64,000 bases of DNA, taken from positions 2,046,001 through 2,110,000 of the forward strand of contig NZ_JAFCJI010000001.1 of the NCBI RefSeq assembly GCF_018131105.1, written 5' to 3'. The notes under the pieces are model-generated. The model was not told the origin of the DNA. It saw nothing but the letters and a program-made list of their open reading frames with translations, and searched no databases. The translations under genes were made by a program, and so were the position numbers. Positions 23,445-32,691 of this stretch are shown piece after piece. Every line of letters starts with the position of its first letter. Positions within the stretch are counted from its first letter, which is position 1. This DNA is from Bradyrhizobium manausense. GTDB taxonomy: Bacteria; Pseudomonadota; Alphaproteobacteria; Rhizobiales; Xanthobacteraceae.

Positions 23445-25061
23445 ATTTCTCTTCGTACGCCACTGGCGCTCCTGCTCGTTTCCCTGGGTGCGATTGCTGC
23501 CGTGTGGTGGTGGCTTGCCACGCCGATCGTGCTCGCGCGCGCTCCCATCGATCCCAATGACAAGGTCCAATGCGTCTCCTACGCCCCGTTCCGCGGTGAG
23601 CAGACGCCGTTGAACGCCTGGACCCATATCGAAGCGGACCAGATCGAGCAGGACCTGCGCCAGCTCAAGCAGATCACCGACTGTGTCCGCACTTATTCGA
23701 TCGAGAACGGGCTCGATCAGGTGCCTTCGGTCGCGGCCAAGGTCGGCGGGCTGAAGGTGATCCAGGGTATCTGGCTCGGCAGCAATCGCGCCAAGAACTT
23801 TGAGCAAGTGTCGACCGCTGTCCGCCTGACCAAGGAATTTCCCGACACCATCTCCGCTCTCGTCGTCGGCAACGAGGTGCTTCTGCGCGGAGAGATGACG
23901 ACGCAGGATCTCACCGCGATCATCCGTTCGGTGAAGGCGCAGGTCAGCGTGCCCGTGACCTATGCCGACGTCTGGGAATACTGGCTGAAGAACCGCGAGG
24001 TCTATGACGCCGTCGACTTTGTCACGATTCACATCTTGCCGTATTGGGAGGATATGCCGGTGAAGGCGAAATTCGCCTCTGCCCATGTCGAGGCGATCCG
24101 CGAGCGGATGGCGGTGGCATTCCCCGGCAAGGAGATACTGATCGGCGAGACCGGCTGGCCGAGCGAGGGTCGTATGCGCGAAGGCGCGCTGCCGTCACGG
24201 GCCAACCAGGCCCGCGTCGTCTCGGAAATCCTGGCACTGGCGAAGTCGCAGAAGTTTCGCGTCAATCTGATCGAGGCCTATGACCAACCGTGGAAGCGGC
24301 GGCTCGAAGGCACCGTCGGTGGCTATTGGGGCCTGATCGATTCCGTGCGGCGTCAGCTGAAATATCCGCCGGGCGAGCCGATCAGCAATTTCCCGTTCTG
24401 GAAATGGTACATGGGCGCCGGCATGGTCCTCAGCGTGCTGGTGTTCGCGGTCGCCGGCATCACCCTGCGCCGCCGGCCCTGGACGCCGCGCGTCTCGGCC
24501 TGGCTCGGCGTCGGCATCTCCGCGACATCGGCGGGCATCCTGCTCGGGATCGCCGCCGACAAGATGTATTACGAAAGCTATGGCTGGGGTGGTTGGCTGC
24601 AATGGGGCCTGCTGCTGCTCGCCGGCATCTTGTCGCCGATCTTCTGCGCGCAGGCGCTCGTCATCGGCCGCAGTCTGCCGACCTTCCTCGACCTGCTCGG
24701 TCCGCGCGAAGGCCGGAAATGGTCAAAGCTCTCCGCCGTGCTTTGCCTGACCCTCGCCGTGACGGCGGTGATCGCCGCCGAGACCGCGCTCGGCTTCGTG
24801 TTCGATCCGCGCTATCGCGACTTTCCCTATGCCTCGCTGACGATGGCGGTGGTGCCGTTCGCGCTGTTGATGCTGAACCGGCCGCAGATCGGCGTGCGTC
24901 CGATCGCGGAGGCCGTGTTCGGAGGATTGTTGGCGCTGTCGGCGGCCTACATCCTTCTGAACGAAGGCCGCGTCAACTGGCAGGCGATGTGGACTTGCGC
25001 AATCTATCTGTTGTTTGCGCTCACGCTGTGGCGGGCGCGGGCCGAGCAAAGCCAAGGATGA
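23445..25061 (+). CDS. ndvC: NdvC-type GH17-like membrane protein of beta-glucan synthesis (probable ATT start)
   Basis: 538 residues (about 60 kDa) from the proposed start. The N-terminal anchor LRTPLALLLVSLGAIAAVWWWLA is followed by a GH17-like domain (about 50-300; VQCVSYAPFRG, LVVGNEVLLRG, ILIGETGWPSEG, NLIEAYDQPWKRR) and about eight hydrophobic segments (about 325-535). It resembles Bradyrhizobium NdvC, linked to the beta-1,6 bonds of cyclic glucan. No ATG, GTG or TTG exists in frame between the stop at 23412 and GTG 23502, which would remove most of the anchor. A GGAGGA at 23431 is eight bases before ATT 23445, so I place the start there. Its 3' end overlaps the opposite-strand gene by 41 bases. 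Confidence 0.8.
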   Translation: MSLRTPLALLLVSLGAIAAVWWWLATPIVLARAPIDPNDKVQCVSYAPFRGEQTPLNAWTHIEADQIEQDLRQLKQITDCVRTYSIENGLDQVPSVAAKVGGLKVIQGIWLGSNRAKNFEQVSTAVRLTKEFPDTISALVVGNEVLLRGEMTTQDLTAIIRSVKAQVSVPVTYADVWEYWLKNREVYDAVDFVTIHILPYWEDMPVKAKFASAHVEAIRERMAVAFPGKEILIGETGWPSEGRMREGALPSRANQARVVSEILALAKSQKFRVNLIEAYDQPWKRRLEGTVGGYWGLIDSVRRQLKYPPGEPISNFPFWKWYMGAGMVLSVLVFAVAGITLRRRPWTPRVSAWLGVGISATSAGILLGIAADKMYYESYGWGGWLQWGLLLLAGILSPIFCAQALVIGRSLPTFLDLLGPREGRKWSKLSAVLCLTLAVTAVIAAETALGFVFDPRYRDFPYASLTMAVVPFALLMLNRPQIGVRPIAEAVFGGLLALSAAYILLNEGRVNWQAMWTCAIYLLFALTLWRARAEQSQG

Positions 25062-25401
25062 GCAGGCCGATCGCAAGGCCCGCCAGCGCGATGTTGTAGA
25101 GGACGATGCCGAGGCCGGCTGCGACCACGCCGAGCGTGAGCAGGACGATCGAAGGCCGCATCAGGTTCAGCGCTGCGATCACCAGTGCGACGATGCCGAA
25201 CACCGAGTTCTTGAACAGCGACGTCGACACCGAGCGCGCTTTGCAGATCATGGTCTGCAAGCCGGCATCGCATGCGAGCGCCACCTGCGAGAACTCGACC
25301 GCGAAATAGCGCACATAAAGCGCCCAGCCGACGGTCACAAAACCAACGACGATGAGGAACTGAACCTGATAGGGCGTGAGACGAAACGGCTTCTTTGTCA
25401 T
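25021..25401 (-). CDS. Small integral membrane protein of unknown function
   Basis: 126 residues with three or four hydrophobic segments (about 14-32, 70-85, 88-108, 108-120). The N-terminus is basic (MTKKPFRLTPYQVQF) and a short periplasmic loop carries two cysteines (ACDAG, ICKARS). I do not recognise a family. The gene is convergent with ndvC and the two coding regions overlap by 41 bases at their 3' ends. A role in glucan synthesis is possible by position only. Confidence 0.68.
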   Translation of the reverse strand: MTKKPFRLTPYQVQFLIVVGFVTVGWALYVRYFAVEFSQVALACDAGLQTMICKARSVSTSLFKNSVFGIVALVIAALNLMRPSIVLLTLGVVAAGLGIVLYNIALAGLAIGLLILGFARPAPATA

Positions 25402-25613
25402 GCCGGCAATATGGTCGGGATGGCGGAAGGGAGCAACAGGGGCGGAGCATTTTTACACGGGAGCCCCCGCGTGACTCGTTGCACTCCTTGACCGCAGGCC
25501 GTGTGCTCCGGAACCGTCTGCACTGCCATCCAGCTCAGCCAGTTGCCTACAGCTTCTTGAGGAGCGCGCTTCAGGCGAGACGCCCGACTTTTCCAGCAAA
25601 CCCTCTGATTGCC

Positions 25614-27002
25614 CTATCGTCTGAAGAACGACGATATCGTCGAACTTGCCGACGCCGTCTCAGGCTTGGCCTGAGCAGCCGGTTGAGGCGGGGGTGCAGG
25701 TGCCGGCTCCTCGCGCCTTGACGAGCGCCTGGAGTAGCTGCGGCGATGCTTCTCGGGCTTGGCGACGGGCGCGGGCGCAGGGGTGGCTTCAGCTTGCGGT
25801 ACCGCGTCCTGGGTCTTTTCCGGGTTCGTGTCCTGGTGCTTGTCCTGGTTCTTGTCCGAATGCTTGTCCTGGGCCTTCTCCGAGCCGCCACGCATCGACA
25901 GGCGCTGGCCGTCGAACACCGTTGTCTCGCAATGGCGGTCGTTCTCGGCAAGGCCTGCGCAGAGCTTTGCAGCGGCCGCGGCATTGATCAGGGGGCCGGC
26001 CCCCAGGCGGAGCTGCATGCCGAGGCCGTTATTGCCTTCCTTGATCATGATGATCGGCCGTAGCGCGCCGACCTCCGGATGGGACTTGCTCAGGCCGCGC
26101 CAGAGCGCACGCAGGCCGTCGACCGAGTTCGCACTGCCGAGATCGATGGCAAAGCGCGTCTGCTGGACTGCGATTGCGGGAGACTCGGGTTCGGTCGCCT
26201 CGGGCGGCTTGGCTGGTGCTGCGGCGACTTCGGTGAGCGCAGGCGTCGCGTCGGGCTTCGTCTCGGCAGCCTTCTCAGTCGATTCCGGCTGGATCAGTTT
26301 CGACGCGGCCGGATCCGGCGGCGCCATGATGGATTTCGGTGGCACCAGCGGAAGGATCGGGATCGCCGAGGTCGTCGCTGGCGACTGTGGAACGAGCGAG
26401 GCGGCAGAGGCCATTTGCGGCGCGCTCGATTGATCTTTCGCGGACTCTTTCGAGCTGTCCTTGGTGTCCTTGCCGGCATTTCCGCGCGGCTTGTCGACCA
26501 GCGAAGCGGCAGTCGATGCGACCGGTGCGACCTCCGGTGCCGGCGTCGAGGGCTGTGCGGCAGCGACGGGCACGTCCTGCGGCTTCGAGGCCGGCGTTTG
26601 CTGCGATGTCGCGTTCTGCTTGGCGATGGCGCCGGTGACGGAATCGAGCCCCTGTTCGAGCACCGTGACGCGCGAATAGAGCCTGTCGCGATCGGTGTTC
26701 AGCGTGTCGATGGCGGAGGCGAGGCGACGGGATTCGAGCTGGCTTTCCTTGGTCAGTACCTGGAGCTGGTCGGATTGGCGGGCGAGATCGGCGGAGGCGA
26801 CCTGGTCGCGCCGCCAGCCGAGCTGGGCCTGGTTGGCCATCACGGCAACCACGACGGCGCCGACGGCGGTCACGCCCCAGGTGCCCAGGCGCCAAAGCAT
26901 GCGGCGATCGAACGCGCTTTCCTCGGCCAAAAGTCCGGAGAACAGCCCCCCGGTCTCCTTGTCGCCGAACGCATCCGCCAGTGGGTCGGAATCCTTTGCC
27001 AT
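25614..27002 (-). CDS. Single-pass membrane protein with degenerate SPOR-like C-terminal domain
   Basis: 462 residues. A cytoplasmic N-terminus (about 1-35) and one helix (LGTWGVTAVGAVVVAVMANQA, about 38-58) precede a coiled coil (about 70-125) and a long Pro/Ala/Ser/Thr-rich periplasmic linker. A compact domain at about 285-385 follows: FAIDLGSANSVDGLRALWRGL, LRPIIMIKEGN, LRLGAGPLINAAAAAKLCAGL, CETTVFDGQRL. This spacing resembles SPOR domains that bind denuded peptidoglycan, as in other alphaproteobacterial proteins with FxIxLGS...AGP...C, but it is divergent. A charged repetitive tail ends the protein. Start MAKDSD is chosen over a TTG 45 bases earlier; neither has a good ribosome site. Confidence 0.7.
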   Translation of the reverse strand: MAKDSDPLADAFGDKETGGLFSGLLAEESAFDRRMLWRLGTWGVTAVGAVVVAVMANQAQLGWRRDQVASADLARQSDQLQVLTKESQLESRRLASAIDTLNTDRDRLYSRVTVLEQGLDSVTGAIAKQNATSQQTPASKPQDVPVAAAQPSTPAPEVAPVASTAASLVDKPRGNAGKDTKDSSKESAKDQSSAPQMASAASLVPQSPATTSAIPILPLVPPKSIMAPPDPAASKLIQPESTEKAAETKPDATPALTEVAAAPAKPPEATEPESPAIAVQQTRFAIDLGSANSVDGLRALWRGLSKSHPEVGALRPIIMIKEGNNGLGMQLRLGAGPLINAAAAAKLCAGLAENDRHCETTVFDGQRLSMRGGSEKAQDKHSDKNQDKHQDTNPEKTQDAVPQAEATPAPAPVAKPEKHRRSYSRRSSRREEPAPAPPPQPAAQAKPETASASSTISSFFRR

Positions 27003-27169
27003 GAACGTCGACTGCCCAGCCCTGTCTGGCTTCCCCGAATCAATCAAGGAACATTAACAGGAAAACCCACGCGCACTTGAATTCCGGGCGTTTGCGGGGG
27101 TAGCAAGGCGACACCCGCTCGCCGAGCGTTGGTGCAACGAACGATTCGGCCGTATTTGACAGGATTGCG

Positions 27170-28537
27170 ATGACCGCCCGCTCAAGCCTCACGATCGTGC
27201 TCGCCGCAGGCGAAGGCACGCGCATGCGATCGAGCCTGCCGAAGGTGCTGCATCCCGTGGCTTCCCAGACGTTGCTGGCCCATGTGCTCGGCGCCGCACC
27301 GCAGGGAACCGGCACCGCGCTCGCGGTGGTGATCGGTCCCGATCACCAGGCCGTCGCCGACGAGGCGAAGCGTATCCGCTCCGATGCGCTCATCTTCGTG
27401 CAGGCCGAGCGGCTCGGCACGGCACATGCGGTGCTGGCGGCGCGGGAGGCGATCGCGCGCGGCGTCGACGATGTCCTGATCGCGTTCGGCGATACGCCGC
27501 TGATCTCGGCTGAGACTTTATCGCGGCTCCGTACGCCGCTTGCGAACGGCGCCGCGATTGCCGCGCTCGGCTTCCGTGCGGCGGACCCGACCGGCTATGG
27601 CCGCTTCATCGTCGAGGGCGACCGCCTCGTCGCGATCCGCGAGCACGCCGATGCCAGCGCAGACGAACGCAAGATCGATTTGTGCAATGCCGGCGTGATG
27701 GCGCTCGACGGGCGCCGCGCGCTCGCAATCCTGGACAAGATCGGCAACGCGAATTCCAAGGGCGAGTACTATCTGACCGATGCGGTCGGCATTGCCGGCG
27801 ACAATGGATGGGAGTCCGTCGTGATCGAGACCAGCGAGGACGAAGTGCGCGGCATCAACACCAAGGCGCAGCTTGCGGAAGCAGAAGCCGTGATGCAAAC
27901 GCGGCTGCGCAAGGCCGCAATGGAGGCTGGCGTCACGCTGATCGCCCCTGAGACGGTCTTTCTCGCCGCCGACACTATCTTTGGCAAGGACGTCACCATC
28001 GAGCCGTTCGTGGTGATCGGCCCCGGCGTGTCGATTGCCGATGGCGCGGTGATCCATTCCTTCTCGCACATCGTCGAGACCACACTCGGCAAGAAGGTGT
28101 CGATCGGCCCCTATGCGCGCCTCCGTCCCGGCACTTCGCTCGGCGACGGCGCGCGGATCGGCAATTTCGTGGAGACCAAGGCCGCGACGCTGGAGGCCGG
28201 CGTCAAGGTCAACCATCTCTCCTACATTGGCGATGCCACCGTTGGCGCCAATTCCAACATCGGCGCCGGCACCATCACCTGCAACTACGACGGCTTCAAG
28301 AAGCACAAGACGTTGATCGGGCAGGGCGCGTTCGTCGGCACCAACTCCTCGCTGGTCGCACCCGTCAAGATCGGCAACGGCGCCTACATCGGTTCCGGCT
28401 CGGTGATCACGCGCGATGTGCCTGACGATGCGATGGCGCTGGAGCGCAATCAGCAGACCATCCGCGAGGGCGGAGCAGCGCGCTATCGCGAGATGAAGAC
28501 AAGCGGCAAGAAAACGGAAAAGCAGACTGAAAAATAA
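27170..28537 (+). CDS. glmU: Bifunctional UDP-N-acetylglucosamine diphosphorylase / glucosamine-1-phosphate N-acetyltransferase
   Basis: 455 residues, the normal length for GlmU. It acetylates glucosamine-1-phosphate and then makes UDP-GlcNAc for peptidoglycan and lipopolysaccharide. The N-terminal uridylyltransferase domain has [20 protein letters not shown], with [11 protein letters not shown] and AFGDTPLI. The C-terminal left-handed beta-helix has hexapeptide repeats, with [32 protein letters not shown] [14 protein letters not shown] and [12 protein letters not shown]. It lies near glmS, which makes glucosamine-6-phosphate, so two steps of the same pathway are clustered. Confidence 0.97.
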   Translation: MTARSSLTIVLAAGEGTRMRSSLPKVLHPVASQTLLAHVLGAAPQGTGTALAVVIGPDHQAVADEAKRIRSDALIFVQAERLGTAHAVLAAREAIARGVDDVLIAFGDTPLISAETLSRLRTPLANGAAIAALGFRAADPTGYGRFIVEGDRLVAIREHADASADERKIDLCNAGVMALDGRRALAILDKIGNANSKGEYYLTDAVGIAGDNGWESVVIETSEDEVRGINTKAQLAEAEAVMQTRLRKAAMEAGVTLIAPETVFLAADTIFGKDVTIEPFVVIGPGVSIADGAVIHSFSHIVETTLGKKVSIGPYARLRPGTSLGDGARIGNFVETKAATLEAGVKVNHLSYIGDATVGANSNIGAGTITCNYDGFKKHKTLIGQGAFVGTNSSLVAPVKIGNGAYIGSGSVITRDVPDDAMALERNQQTIREGGAARYREMKTSGKKTEKQTEK

Positions 28538-28543
28538 GCGCCG

Positions 28544-28762
28544 CTATTCGTCGTCGGCGAATTCGGAGAAGATCGCCCGCGTCAGGCGCCAGCCCCGCGG
28601 CTTGGCGCGCTTCGCGGGCTCACCTTGCGGATGCTTGATGAAGACGGGCTTGCTTTCCCTGCCGCGCTGGGGCGGCGGCCAATGCGCAAGGTGCGTGCCG
28701 GAGGTTTCGCTGGCGCGCAGATACATCGAAGACAGACCTTTGCGGTCGGACGTGGCTTTCAT
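28544..28762 (-). CDS. Small basic hypothetical protein
   Basis: 72 residues, rich in Arg, Lys and Pro, ending in an acidic FSEFADDE tail. No membrane segment or known motif. GGGAGATC stands before the ATG at good spacing, which supports a real gene. It is convergent with glmU, only six bases from its stop, and diverges from glmS. Function unknown. Confidence 0.6.
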   Translation of the reverse strand: MKATSDRKGLSSMYLRASETSGTHLAHWPPPQRGRESKPVFIKHPQGEPAKRAKPRGWRLTRAIFSEFADDE

Positions 28763-28984
28763 GGCCTTGATCTCCCGGGCTCGAATCGTTGGCCAAATTT
28801 GTTGACAACGAGTTAATGCGCGCGGTTAAAGGCCGGCCACATCGACGCAGCATCTGGGATCGCCGTCGGCGGTCGCTGTCGCAATCGGTCATAATTATTG
28901 AGTATCTGGTTCCTTAGGAACTTCGCTAAAAACCGGGCGCGTCGTTTAGGCGATTTTTCGACGATTTGGGGGATATTGATCCGC

Positions 28985-30811
28985 ATGTGCGGGATTGTCG
29001 GCATTCTCGGGCGCGAGCCGGTTGCAGAGCAATTGGTGGATTCGCTCAAACGTCTCGAATATCGCGGCTACGATTCCGCGGGCGTCGCCACGCTCGAAGG
29101 CAAGCATCTCGAGCGCCGTCGCGCCGAGGGCAAGCTGAAGAATCTGGAGAAGCGGCTTGAGGCCGAGCCGCTGAAAGGCACCACCGGCATCGGTCACACC
29201 CGCTGGGCCACCCATGGCAAGCCGACCGTCAATAACGCGCATCCGCATGCGACCGAGCGCGTTGCTGTGGTCCACAACGGCATCATCGAGAATTTCCGCG
29301 AGCTGCGCGAGGAGCTCGAAAAGAAGGGCACGGTGTTTCACACCGAGACCGACACCGAGGTCGTGCTGCATCTCGTCGACGATCTCCTGACGCGCGGCAA
29401 CAAGCCGGTGGAAGCAGTCAAGCTGACGCTGGCGCGCCTGCGCGGCGCCTTCGCGCTCGGCTTCATCTTCGCCGGCGATGACGATCTCTTGATCGGCGCG
29501 CGCAACGGCCCGCCGCTGGCGATCGGCTACGGCGACGGCGAGATGTATCTCGGCTCGGACGCGATCGCGCTCGGCCCGTTCACCGACACGATCAGCTATC
29601 TCGAAGACGGCGATTGGGTCGTGCTGACCCGCAAGAGCGCAACGATCTTCGACAAGGACGGCCACGCCGTCACGCGCGATAAGGTCAAGCACGCCGCCTC
29701 GACCTCGCTGGTCGACAAGGCCAATTACCGCCACTTCATGGCGAAGGAAATCCACGAGCAGCCGGAAGTGGTCGGCCATACGCTCGCGCGCTATGTCGAC
29801 ATGGCGACCGAGCGCGTCTCGCTGCCGGTCAAGCTGCCCTTCGACTTCAACGACATCCAGCGCATCAACATCACGGCGTGCGGCACCGCGAGCTATGCCG
29901 GCATCGTCGCGAAATACTGGTTCGAGCGCTTTGCGCGCTTGCCGGTCGAGGTCGATGTCGCCTCCGAATTCCGCTATCGCGAAGCGCCGCTGCGCAAGGG
30001 CGACCTCGCCATCTTCATCTCGCAGTCCGGCGAGACAGCCGATACGCTGGCCGCATTGCGCTATGCCAAGGCCGAGGGCGCGCATACCATTGCCGTCGTC
30101 AATGTGCCGACCTCGACCATCGCGCGCGAGAGCGAGACCGTGCTGCAGACGCTGGCTGGCCCCGAGATCGGCGTCGCCTCGACCAAGGCCTTCACCTGCC
30201 AGCTCATGGTGCTGGCGAACCTCGCGATTGCGGCCGGCAAGGCCAGAGGCGAATTGTCCGGGGAGGATGAGACCAAACTCGTCCACGGCCTCGTCGAAAT
30301 CCCGCGTCTGATGTCGGCTGCGCTCACCAACGAACTTCAGATCGAGAAGCTCGCGCACCGGATCGCAAAATCCCGCGACGTGCTCTATCTCGGCCGCGGC
30401 ACCAGCTTCCCGCTGGCGCTCGAAGGCGCACTGAAGCTGAAGGAAATCTCCTATATCCATGCCGAGGGCTATGCCGCCGGAGAACTCAAGCACGGCCCGA
30501 TCGCGCTGATCGACGAGACCATGCCTGTTGTCGTCATCGCGCCCCACGACCGCGTGTTCGAGAAGACCGTCTCCAACATGCAGGAGGTCGCCGCGCGCGG
30601 CGGCAACATCATCCTGATGACAGACGCCAGGGGTGCGGCAGAGGCGACGGTGGATTCGCTCGTCACCATCGTCATGCCTGACATGGCCGCGGCCTTCACG
30701 CCGATGGTCTATGCCGTCCCCGTGCAGCTGCTCGCCTATCATACGGCTGTCGTGATGGGCACGGACGTTGACCAGCCGCGCAATCTCGCAAAATCGGTGA
30801 CGGTGGAATAG
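28985..30811 (+). CDS. glmS: Glutamine--fructose-6-phosphate aminotransferase (isomerizing)
   Basis: 608 residues. GlmS makes glucosamine-6-phosphate from fructose-6-phosphate and glutamine. The start MCGIVGILG exposes the catalytic N-terminal cysteine after Met removal; the longer in-frame reading from 28898 would bury it. GIGHTRWATHGKP and HNGIIENF complete the glutaminase domain. Two SIS domains follow (about 285-420 and 455-595; CGTASYAG, ISQSGETADT, GRGTSFPLALEGALKLKE). The protein ends with the conserved LAKSVTVE. No glmS ribozyme is visible upstream. Cytoplasmic; feeds GlmM and GlmU. Confidence 0.97.
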   Translation: MCGIVGILGREPVAEQLVDSLKRLEYRGYDSAGVATLEGKHLERRRAEGKLKNLEKRLEAEPLKGTTGIGHTRWATHGKPTVNNAHPHATERVAVVHNGIIENFRELREELEKKGTVFHTETDTEVVLHLVDDLLTRGNKPVEAVKLTLARLRGAFALGFIFAGDDDLLIGARNGPPLAIGYGDGEMYLGSDAIALGPFTDTISYLEDGDWVVLTRKSATIFDKDGHAVTRDKVKHAASTSLVDKANYRHFMAKEIHEQPEVVGHTLARYVDMATERVSLPVKLPFDFNDIQRINITACGTASYAGIVAKYWFERFARLPVEVDVASEFRYREAPLRKGDLAIFISQSGETADTLAALRYAKAEGAHTIAVVNVPTSTIARESETVLQTLAGPEIGVASTKAFTCQLMVLANLAIAAGKARGELSGEDETKLVHGLVEIPRLMSAALTNELQIEKLAHRIAKSRDVLYLGRGTSFPLALEGALKLKEISYIHAEGYAAGELKHGPIALIDETMPVVVIAPHDRVFEKTVSNMQEVAARGGNIILMTDARGAAEATVDSLVTIVMPDMAAAFTPMVYAVPVQLLAYHTAVVMGTDVDQPRNLAKSVTVE

Positions 30812-30900
30812 GCAAAGGGAATCCGGTCGGACCGCTTCGTGGTCTTCCAAAACCTGCTAGAAGACCCTAGCTTGACCGAAGCGACCGACCTGGAACCCGA

Positions 30901-31671
30901 ATGACCGCCCGCGACGACGCGCCTGCGCCTCTTGATCCTGCCCCGGAACCTCATACCGGCCTGATGGGCCGTTTCCGCAATTATTTCCTGACCGGACTGA
31001 TCGTCACCGGTCCGATCGCGATCACGTTGTATCTGGTCTGGTGGTTCGTCACCTGGGTCGACGGCGTGGTGCGGCCATTTGTGCCGCTGGCCTACCGGCC
31101 GGAAACCTATTTGCCTTACGGTGTTCCCGGCTGGGGACTGATTGTCGCATTCTTCACGCTGACGCTGGTCGGCTTCCTCGCGGCGAACCTGATCGGCCGC
31201 ACCCTGGTGGATGTCGGCGAGACTTTCCTCGGCCGGATCCCGGCCGTGCGCGCAATCTATCGCGGCCTGAAGCAGGTGTTCGAGACGCTGTTCTCGGGCA
31301 AGGGCTCGAGCTTCCGCAAGGTCGGCCTCGTCGAGTTTCCATCGCCGGGCATGTGGTCGATCGTGCTTATCTCGCAATCGCCGAGCGAGGACGTCGCGCG
31401 AAGCCTGCCGGGTCAGGAGGAACATGTCTCGGTGTTCCTGCCGTGCTCGCCGAACCCGACCACCGGGTTCTTCTTCTATGTCCCGAAGAGCAAGATCATC
31501 GAGGTCGACCTCAGCGCGGAGGATGCCGCAACGCTGATCATGTCGGCCGGTGTGGTGCAGCCCGGCTCGGCACCCGACCCGAAGAAAGCGGCCGCGCTCG
31601 CCGGCATGGCCAATGCCGCGCGCATTGCCAACGCCTCCGCGCTCCAGCCCGAACCTGCGAAGGTGGAGTAG
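30901..31671 (+). CDS. DUF502 family membrane protein
   Basis: 256 residues. Two hydrophobic segments (about 30-50 and 80-103) frame the family motifs NYFLTGLIVTGPIAITLYLVWW and VPGWGLIVAFFTLTLVGFLAANLIGR. A soluble part follows, with PAVRAIYRGLKQVFETLF, LVEFPSPGMW and PCSPNPTTGFFFYVPKSKI. All are typical of DUF502. The C-terminal 40 residues are Ala-rich. The function of the family is not established in bacteria. The gene is alone, 89 bases after glmS, with no terminator between them. Confidence 0.88.
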   Translation: MTARDDAPAPLDPAPEPHTGLMGRFRNYFLTGLIVTGPIAITLYLVWWFVTWVDGVVRPFVPLAYRPETYLPYGVPGWGLIVAFFTLTLVGFLAANLIGRTLVDVGETFLGRIPAVRAIYRGLKQVFETLFSGKGSSFRKVGLVEFPSPGMWSIVLISQSPSEDVARSLPGQEEHVSVFLPCSPNPTTGFFFYVPKSKIIEVDLSAEDAATLIMSAGVVQPGSAPDPKKAAALAGMANAARIANASALQPEPAKVE

Positions 31672-31774
31672 GGCTATTCCCCTGCGGGATAGCCTGAGGT
31701 CACGCGGACGTTCGCGTCCTCTGCTAGAGTTCCGGTCGAACCGAGCGTAGCGCTCGTCGAACTGGAGTGCCCTG

Positions 31775-32629
31775 ATGTCCAAAACCATCGCGATCCTCGC
31801 ACCCGGCGCCATGGGCAGCGCGGTGGCCCGTCGTCTGAGCGAGAACGGCGCGCGCGTGCTGACGTCGTTGAAGGGACGCAGCGAGGCGACGCTGAAGCGG
31901 GCGGCGGATGCCGGCATGATCGGCGCTGAGGACGATGCGATCGCGGACAGCGACATCATCCTTTCGATCGTGCCGCCGGGCGAGGCGGTGGCGCTGGCCG
32001 AGCGACTTGCCGCCTTGATCGTCAAGCGTAACAAGAAGCCGGTCGTGGTCGACTGCAACGCCGTCAATGTCGATACGGTGAAGCGGATCGAGGAGATCAT
32101 CGGGTCGGCGCAAGCGCCCTTCGTCGACGGCGGGATCATCGGATTTCCACCGCAGCCCGGCGGCAAGAGTCCGGCCTTCTACATGTCCGGCGAGCACGCG
32201 AGGGACGTCGCGGTGCTGAAGGAGCTCGGGCTCGACATGCGTATCGTCGAAGGCCCGGTCGGCGCGGCCTCCGCGCTCAAGATGTCCTATGCTGGCATCG
32301 TCAAGGGTCTCGCCGGGATCGGTTCGGCCATGGTGGTGGCCGCGACAAAGGCGGGGGCTGCGGATGCGCTTCGCGACGAACTCGCGCTCAGCCAGCCCGC
32401 GACGCTGGCACGGCTCGAGGTCGCGCTGCCGGACATGCTCCCGAAGGCCTATCGCTGGGTCGCGGAGATGCGGGAGATTTCCGGCTTCCTCGGACCAGAC
32501 CATCCGGCAAGCCAGATCTACGAAGGTTTTGCCAAATGGTTCGAGCATCTGGCCACAGACGCCAAGGGCGAGGCGGTCGATGCGTCGCTGCTGAAGGCGT
32601 TCGCTGCCAGCGTGAAGAAAGAGGCCTGA
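31775..32629 (+). CDS. NAD(P)-dependent oxidoreductase of the 6PGDH-like superfamily with DUF1932 domain
   Basis: 284 residues. A Rossmann domain (about 1-165) begins ILAPGAMGSAVARRLSENGARV, a variant GxGxxG, with SIVPPG and VDCNAVNVDT. The C-terminal all-helical half resembles DUF1932 (KMSYAGIVKGLAGIGSAM, AYRWVAEMREISGFLG). These enzymes reduce or oxidise beta-hydroxyacid-like substrates; the exact substrate is unknown. The lysine in LKMSYAGI is the likely catalytic residue. It precedes a PanE-like protein 62 bases away; both are dehydrogenase folds of possibly related use. Confidence 0.8.
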   Translation: MSKTIAILAPGAMGSAVARRLSENGARVLTSLKGRSEATLKRAADAGMIGAEDDAIADSDIILSIVPPGEAVALAERLAALIVKRNKKPVVVDCNAVNVDTVKRIEEIIGSAQAPFVDGGIIGFPPQPGGKSPAFYMSGEHARDVAVLKELGLDMRIVEGPVGAASALKMSYAGIVKGLAGIGSAMVVAATKAGAADALRDELALSQPATLARLEVALPDMLPKAYRWVAEMREISGFLGPDHPASQIYEGFAKWFEHLATDAKGEAVDASLLKAFAASVKKEA

Positions 32630-32691
32630 TGTCAGGCATTTCGGGATCAGCGGCGATGGCTTGATATCGCCAACATGACGCAGGAGTTGGA

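Noticed and set aside
28763..28984. glmS ribozyme-type riboswitch upstream of glmS
   Set aside because: No ribozyme core features are visible, and this class is known from Gram-positive bacteria.
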